From positions 1 to 5,829 of the forward strand of contig CAIUBS010000100.1 in NCBI GenBank assembly GCA_903897475.1: a stretch of DNA of 5,829 nt, in the 5' to 3' direction. Positions 1 through 5,829 of this stretch are shown piece after piece. Positions within the stretch are counted from its first letter, which is position 1. Each line of letters begins with the position of its first letter. The DNA comes from an uncultured Actinomycetes bacterium. Its GTDB lineage: Bacteria > Actinomycetota > Actinomycetes > Nanopelagicales > Nanopelagicaceae. The translations under genes and the position numbers were made by a program. Below the pieces are notes generated by a model. It did no database searches, was not told the origin of the DNA, and was given only the letters and a program-made list of their open reading frames with translations.

Positions 1-489
1 CCACTTTTTAATCAAATCTACAAAGAAATATCTAATGTAAAACCAGCAGAGATAATCTATAAATCATCTATTGATGGAATTTCACAGGATGATCAATTAA
101 ACAGCCAAAAAATTATGGAAAAATTAATTAATAATAGAGCATCTGAATTAGAGCGCGGTCTAACATTAACCGGCCCTCACCGAGATGACTTACTTTTAAT
201 GTTAGGTGATCATCAAGTTAAAGGTTATGCCAGCCACGGAGAATCTTGGTCAATTGCACTTTCCTTAAAACTTGCAACTTATAACCTATTAAAATCAGAT
301 GGCTTATCACCTATTTTGATATTAGATGATGTTTTTTCCGAGTTAGATGAGGATCGACGAGAAAAATTAGCTCAAATTGCAAAAAATGCTGAGCAAACAA
401 TTATTACAGTAGCAGTTGAATCTGATCTTCCAAATTCTCTTTCTGGTGATAGATATTTAGTTAAATCAGGATCGGTAAGTAAAATATGA
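1..489 (+). CDS. recF: RecF, DNA replication and repair protein (3' part; 5' end outside window)
   Basis: RecF is an SMC/ABC-type ATPase that binds gapped DNA and, with RecO and RecR, helps load RecA in recombinational repair; it acts in the cytoplasm at stalled forks and gaps. The frame is open from base 1, and 162 codons are visible before TGA at 487-489. Family members are about 360-385 residues, so roughly the first 200, with the Walker A motif, lie upstream. Numbering from the window edge, I see GPHRDD at 58-63, the ABC signature SHGES at 78-82, and Walker B plus D-loop ILILDDVFSELD at 105-116 (catalytic region Asp109/Asp110), followed by the β-strand TIITVAVESD that carries the switch region. 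The SHGESWS form of the signature is the one typical of actinobacterial RecF. The stop overlaps the next gene's ATG (ATGA), which suggests translational coupling. Nothing suggests decay; the truncation is only the window edge. Confidence 0.96.
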   Translation, partial: PLFNQIYKEISNVKPAEIIYKSSIDGISQDDQLNSQKIMEKLINNRASELERGLTLTGPHRDDLLLMLGDHQVKGYASHGESWSIALSLKLATYNLLKSDGLSPILILDDVFSELDEDRREKLAQIAKNAEQTIITVAVESDLPNSLSGDRYLVKSGSVSKI

Positions 490-941
490 AGAAAGATTTA
501 GCAAAAGAGCTTTATAAATATTACCGATCAGGTTTTAGGAAACTAAAAAATAATGATCAAGGTGATGAGAGTAGGCAGAAAAATACCGACCCACAATCTC
601 TACAGTCAGTTTTATCTGAAGTAATAGCCAATCGGAATTGGAGTAAAGGAGTTGCTGAAGGAAGTTTGTTTAGTGATTGGCAACAGATTGTAGGCAGTGA
701 GATCGCATCCCACACCACACCAATTTCTTTAGTTGATGGCAAACTAACTATTCAAAGTTCATCATCTGCTTGGGCAACACAAATGAGATTGATGAAAGCT
801 GATTTACTAAAAACTATTTCAACAACAGCACCAGGTGCTTTAGTTGAGGAGTTAATATTTATCGGCCCTAATGCACCAAGTTGGAAGCGAGGGCTTCGAA
901 GCATAAGAGGTGCTAGAGGGCCAAGAGATACCTACGGCTAG
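486..941 (+). CDS. dciA: DciA-like DUF721 protein, predicted DnaB helicase operator/loader
   Basis: This 151-residue protein belongs to the DUF721/DciA family. DciA is the ancestral bacterial partner that helps load or operate the replicative helicase DnaB where DnaC/DnaI loaders are absent; the role here is inferred from family and position. The N-terminus (1-35) is basic and polar and looks flexible. The KH-like DUF721 domain spans about 36-128, with the conserved VAEGSLFSDWQQIVG segment (Trp65), the TPISLVDGKLTI strands and SAWATQMRLM helix (Trp96). The tail (131-151) is Arg/Gly-rich and ends in GPRDTYG, a hallmark of the actinobacterial version (Rv0004 of M. tuberculosis is the positional equivalent, somewhat longer). 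The ATG at 486 overlaps the recF stop by 4 bases; AGGA at 468-471 is a weak, rather distant ribosome site, so coupling to recF translation is likely. The stop is TAG at 939-941, and a 150-base gap separates it from gyrB. Confidence 0.92.
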   Translation: MKKDLAKELYKYYRSGFRKLKNNDQGDESRQKNTDPQSLQSVLSEVIANRNWSKGVAEGSLFSDWQQIVGSEIASHTTPISLVDGKLTIQSSSSAWATQMRLMKADLLKTISTTAPGALVEELIFIGPNAPSWKRGLRSIRGARGPRDTYG

Positions 942-1040
942 TACTCACCCACAAAACATTGGTAAAACCCCCGCATTTACACCTTTAAATCCCATTTTCA
1001 GTAATACCAAGAGAAATAAACAGATAGGATTATGGGGTGA

Positions 1041-3081
<2,041 letters not shown>

Positions 3082-3083
<2 letters not shown>

Positions 3084-3086
3084 GGA
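3082..3086 (+). promoter_or_regulatory. gyrA ribosome binding site overlapping the gyrB stop
   Basis: AAGGA begins inside the gyrB TAA stop (3081-3083) and ends 9 bases before the gyrA ATG at 3096. This is a well-spaced Shine-Dalgarno sequence. Its overlap with the gyrB stop would let terminating ribosomes reinitiate on gyrA, which suits the equal subunit stoichiometry of gyrase. Confidence 0.8.
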
Positions 3087-3095
3087 AAATTTACA

Positions 3096-5579
3096 ATGGA
3101 TAAAACTTTTACAGATAACCAGGGTGAGCATGGCCGTGATCGACAGGAGTCTGTTGATTTACAGGTAGAAATGGCTAGGTCTTACCTTGATTACGCAATG
3201 AGTGTAATTGTTGGCAGAGCACTCCCAGATATTAGAGATGGATTAAAACCAGTACATAGACGAGTTTTATACGCAATGTATGACGCTGGTTATCGACCAG
3301 ACAAGGGCTATTACAAATCATCTCGAATTGTTGGAGATGTTATGGGTAATTATCATCCACATGGTGACACTGCAATTTATGACGCAGTAGTTCGCCTGGC
3401 TCAATTCTGGTCACTTCGCTATCCATTAATTGACGGTAATGGAAACTTTGGATCTCCTGGAAATGATCCAGCAGCAGCAATGCGTTATACCGAAGCTCGT
3501 CTTGCACCACTAGCCATGGAAATGATGCGAGATATTGATGAAGACACCGTTGATTTTATTGCAAATTATGATGGCAGATCTCAAGAACCAACAGTTCTAC
3601 CAAGTAGATTTCCAAATTTATTAGTTAACGGTTCAGCCGGTATTGCAGTTGGTATGGCAACAAATATTCCACCACATAATTTAAATGAAGTAGTTGAAGC
3701 AACCTGTTTTGCACTTGAAAATCCTGAAATGCCATCAGAACAATTATTAGCAAAATTAATGACAATAGTTAAAGGGCCAGATTTTCCTACCAAAGCTCTT
3801 ATTGTTGGTAGAAATGGAATTGAGGATGCTTATAAAACTGGCCGTGGCTCAATAATAATGCGGGCAGTAGTTGAGGTAGAAGAGATTAATAAACGAACAT
3901 GTTTAGTGGTAACTGAACTTCCCTATCAAGTTAACCCAGATAACTTGGCTTTAAAAATAGCTGAACTTGTTAAAGATGGTCGCATCAAAGGAATTGCAGA
4001 TGTTAGAGATGAAGGTAATGAACGCCTTGGTCAGCGATTAGTTATTGTCTTAAGAAACGATGCGGTAGCAAAAGTTGTTTTGAATAATCTTTATAAGCAC
4101 ACTCAATTGCAAGATTCATTTGGTGCAAATATGTTGGCGTTAGTAGATGGAGTACCAAGAACTCTTCGGTTAGATGAATTTATTCGTTATTACATTGATC
4201 ATCAGATTGAAGTAGTTGTCAGACGAAGTAAGTACAGATTGGTAGAACGGGAAAAAAGAGCTCATATACTAAAAGGTTATTTAAAGGCACTAGATGCATT
4301 AGATGCAGTAATCGCATTAATTCGAGCAAGTAAAACTCCAGAGGAGGCTAGAACTGGATTAATGAAATTACTTGAGGTTGATGAGATTCAAGCCAATGCT
4401 ATTTTAGATATGCAACTTCGAAGAATTGCTGCTCTTGAGCGACAAAAAATCACCGATGAGCATGCTGAATTAATGGCTGAGATCAAAGAATTAAATGTAA
4501 TTTTGGCTAGCCCAGAAAAACAGCGAGTGATAATTAAAAATGAGTTGCAAGAGGTAGCAAGTAAGTATGGAAATGACAGACGAACTCAGATCATTGCTGG
4601 CGATACTGATTTATCAGTTGAGGATCTAATTCCTGATCAAGATGTTGTAGTAACAATTACTAAAGGCGGATACTCCAAGCGAACCAAGGCTGAGGCGTAT
4701 CGGGCGCAAAAACGTGGTGGAAAAGGTGTTAAGGGTGCAGCATTAAAATCAGATGATGTTGTAGAACATTTCTTCACCGCCTCTACCCATAATTGGTTGT
4801 TATTTTTTACAAATAAGGGACGAGTTTATAGAGCAAAGGTTCATGAGCTACCCGATGCCGGCCGAGATGCCAGAGGTCAACATGTTGCAAATCTTTTAGC
4901 ATTTAAACCAGATGAGGCAATTGCATCAGTTATTGCAATCACCGATTACAAAACACAACCATATTTAGTAATTGCAACTAAAGGTGGCATAGTTAAAAAG
5001 ACTAAGCTTTCCGAGTATGACTCAACTAGAACTGGTGGCTTAATTGCAATTTCATTAAAAGAAAATGATGAGGTGGTCTCTGCAACATTGGTAAGTGATA
5101 AAGAGGAGTTGTTGTTAGTTTCAAAGATGGGAATGTCACTTAGATTTAGTGCCAATAATGATTCCTTGCGTTCCATGGGAAGAGGAGCAACTGGAGTAAT
5201 TGGAATGAAATTTAGAAAGGGCGATAATCTTTTAGCAATGGCAGCGATTAGCAGTAATAATAAAAACTACGTATTTACTGCAACTGATGGCGGCTTTGCT
5301 AAACGAACTAAACTTGATGAGTATCGAACACAAGGTCGTGGTGGAATTGGTGTTAAGGCTGCAAAAATTGATGAGGATTCAAGAGGTGTGTTAGTTGGTG
5401 CAATGATTGTTCAAGAAAGTGATGAAATCTTGGCAATTTCATCTGCTGGCACAGTTATGCGCACCCGGCTTACACAAATTAGAGAGACAGGTCGAGTCAC
5501 CTTAGGTGTCAGGCTTGTTAACCTAGATCCTGGAATCTCTGTAGTATCTGTTACTCGCTTAGTCGAAGTTCTTGACTAG
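3096..5579 (+). CDS. gyrA: DNA gyrase subunit A
   Basis: GyrA is the DNA-cleaving and wrapping subunit of gyrase. The 827 residues show the winged-helix breakage-reunion domain (about 20-510), with catalytic Tyr131 and preceding Arg130 in AMRYTEARL, and the quinolone region [10 protein letters not shown], where Thr92 and Asp96 match E. coli Ser83 and Asp87. The coiled-coil/C-gate includes [14 protein letters not shown] around 437-450. The C-terminal β-pinwheel (about 515-820) has the GyrA-box QKRGGKG at 538-544, which defines gyrase rather than ParC/Topo IV, plus a second box-like QGRGGIG at 746-752 and other blade repeats (MGRGATG at 694-700, TGRVTLG at 798-804). It closely follows mycobacterial GyrA but lacks the DEEE loop near residue 215 and the long acidic tail, ending just after the last blade. 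Start ATG 3096 has a good AAGGA site. It ends with TAG at 5577-5579, 86 bases before tRNA-Ile. Confidence 0.98.
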   Translation: MDKTFTDNQGEHGRDRQESVDLQVEMARSYLDYAMSVIVGRALPDIRDGLKPVHRRVLYAMYDAGYRPDKGYYKSSRIVGDVMGNYHPHGDTAIYDAVVRLAQFWSLRYPLIDGNGNFGSPGNDPAAAMRYTEARLAPLAMEMMRDIDEDTVDFIANYDGRSQEPTVLPSRFPNLLVNGSAGIAVGMATNIPPHNLNEVVEATCFALENPEMPSEQLLAKLMTIVKGPDFPTKALIVGRNGIEDAYKTGRGSIIMRAVVEVEEINKRTCLVVTELPYQVNPDNLALKIAELVKDGRIKGIADVRDEGNERLGQRLVIVLRNDAVAKVVLNNLYKHTQLQDSFGANMLALVDGVPRTLRLDEFIRYYIDHQIEVVVRRSKYRLVEREKRAHILKGYLKALDALDAVIALIRASKTPEEARTGLMKLLEVDEIQANAILDMQLRRIAALERQKITDEHAELMAEIKELNVILASPEKQRVIIKNELQEVASKYGNDRRTQIIAGDTDLSVEDLIPDQDVVVTITKGGYSKRTKAEAYRAQKRGGKGVKGAALKSDDVVEHFFTASTHNWLLFFTNKGRVYRAKVHELPDAGRDARGQHVANLLAFKPDEAIASVIAITDYKTQPYLVIATKGGIVKKTKLSEYDSTRTGGLIAISLKENDEVVSATLVSDKEELLLVSKMGMSLRFSANNDSLRSMGRGATGVIGMKFRKGDNLLAMAAISSNNKNYVFTATDGGFAKRTKLDEYRTQGRGGIGVKAAKIDEDSRGVLVGAMIVQESDEILAISSAGTVMRTRLTQIRETGRVTLGVRLVNLDPGISVVSVTRLVEVLD

Positions 5580-5586
5580 GCGCTCA

Positions 5587-5628
5587 AACCAAGAAGAATG
5601 CAGAGGTATTGATTCAGCACTTTTGGTT
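5587..5628 (+). other. Possible weak hairpin just after gyrA
   Basis: AACCAAGA (5587-5594) can pair with TTTTGGTT (5621-5628) over 8 base pairs including one G·U, with a 26-base loop. It begins 7 bases after the gyrA stop. The stem is AT-rich and no T-run follows, so it does not meet the pattern of an intrinsic terminator. It might protect the gyrBA mRNA 3' end or mean nothing. Confidence 0.2.
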
Positions 5629-5652
5629 ATGAAGTACTTCCTCAGGTAGCCT
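5623..5652 (+). promoter_or_regulatory. Weak candidate promoter for the tRNA-Ile/tRNA-Ala pair
   Basis: TTGGTT at 5623-5628, an 18-base spacer and TAGCCT at 5647-5652 (fits TAnnnT, the pattern most conserved in actinobacterial -10 elements) would start transcription near 5659, a few bases before the mature tRNA-Ile at 5666. The -35 matches consensus only in TTG. The spacer contains the perfect palindrome GAAGTACTTC (5631-5640). Read-through from gyrA is the alternative, as no clear terminator separates them. The gap 5580-5665 holds no recognisable gene. Confidence 0.28.
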
Positions 5653-5665
5653 TCACCAGCAATAT

Positions 5666-5740
5666 GGGCCTATAGCTCAGCCTGGTTAGAGCGCTTCCCT
5701 GATAAGGAAGAGGTCTGTGGTTCAAGTCCACATAGGCCCA
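5666..5740 (+). tRNA. ileT: tRNA-Ile (anticodon GAT)
   Basis: The full cloverleaf can be drawn. The acceptor stem is GGGCCTA (5666-5672) with TAGGCCC (5733-5739). The D stem is GCTC/GAGC (5675-5678 with 5689-5692). The anticodon stem CTTCC/GGAAG (5694-5698 with 5706-5710) encloses loop CTGATAA with anticodon GAT at 5701-5703, which reads AUC and AUU. The T stem is TGTGG/CCACA with loop TTCAAGT. The discriminator is A5740. The following bases are CCC, so the 3' CCA is not encoded and must be added by the CCA-adding enzyme. The gene lies downstream of gyrA and beside tRNA-Ala, as in most Actinobacteria; the pair is not in an rRNA operon here. Confidence 0.97.
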
Positions 5741-5755
5741 CCCTGCAACTAACGC

Positions 5756-5828
5756 GGGGACCTAGCTCAATTGGTAGAGCACCGCCTTTGCAAGGCGGGG
5801 GTTAGGGGTTCGATTCCCCTGGTCTCCA
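5756..5828 (+). tRNA. alaT: tRNA-Ala (anticodon TGC)
   Basis: The cloverleaf is complete up to the discriminator A5828, one base before the window ends. The acceptor is GGGGACC (5756-5762) with GGTCTCC (5821-5827) and includes the G3·U70 wobble (G5758 with T5825), the identity element recognised by alanyl-tRNA synthetase. The D stem is GCTC/GAGC. The anticodon stem CCGCC/GGCGG (5782-5786 with 5794-5798) holds loop TTTGCAA with anticodon TGC at 5789-5791. The T stem is AGGGG/CCCCT with loop TTCGATT. It lies 15 bases after tRNA-Ile, so the two are very likely processed from one transcript. Whether CCA is encoded cannot be seen, since only its first C (5829) is in the window. Confidence 0.97.
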
Positions 5829-5829
5829 C

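Noticed and set aside
962..980. GTAAA/TTTAC hairpin after dciA as a terminator
   Set aside because: A 5-base, AT-rich stem with no T-run; too weak for an intrinsic terminator.
5580..5665. Intrinsic terminator for gyrBA
   Set aside because: No GC-rich stem followed by a T-run is present; only a weak AT-rich hairpin can be drawn, so read-through into the tRNAs stays possible.
5666..5829. tRNA genes as an integration site for a mobile element
   Set aside because: No integrase, duplicated tRNA 3' end or shift in composition is visible in the window.

Overview
The window is a core chromosomal replication/topology locus, in order: recF (3' part) – dciA/DUF721 – gyrB – gyrA – tRNA-Ile(GAT) – tRNA-Ala(TGC), all on the + strand. 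This gene order, usually preceded by dnaA–dnaN next to oriC, is the classic actinobacterial arrangement (as in Mycobacterium tuberculosis from recF to ileT/alaT). The proteins also look actinobacterial: a RecF signature of the SHGES type, a DUF721 protein ending in GPRDTYG, and GyrB and GyrA that follow the mycobacterial sequences closely. The DNA, however, is AT-rich, with TTA leucine codons and A/T third positions favoured throughout. Actinobacterial synteny plus low GC and tight packing suggests a genome-streamlined planktonic actinobacterium, most likely the freshwater acI lineage (Nanopelagicales: Planktophila/Nanopelagicus-like). That placement is inference, not a match I could run.

Layout. 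Bases 1-489 encode the last 162 residues of RecF. Its stop overlaps the ATG of dciA by 4 bases (ATGA). dciA runs to 941. Bases 942-1091 are non-coding; they hold a candidate gyrB promoter and several C-run/G-run inverted repeats, one of which could pair with the gyrB Shine-Dalgarno-like GGGGGTT. gyrB (1092-3083, forced non-ATG start) and gyrA (3096-5579) are 12 bases apart, and the gyrA ribosome binding site overlaps the gyrB stop. After an 86-base gap come tRNA-Ile (5666-5740) and tRNA-Ala (5756-5828), the latter ending one base before the window edge.

How the genes work together. RecF loads recombination functions at ssDNA gaps. DciA is the predicted operator/loader of the replicative helicase DnaB. 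GyrB and GyrA form the A2B2 gyrase that removes positive supercoils ahead of forks and sets negative supercoiling. The two tRNAs are a conserved neighbour pair.

I see no mobile element, CRISPR array, defence module or new system. The points most worth a second look are the absence of the DUF3566 membrane-protein gene that usually sits between gyrA and tRNA-Ile in Actinobacteria, the structured gyrB upstream region, and small lineage-specific changes in GyrA (Thr in the quinolone pocket, a degenerate second GyrA-box, no acidic tail).
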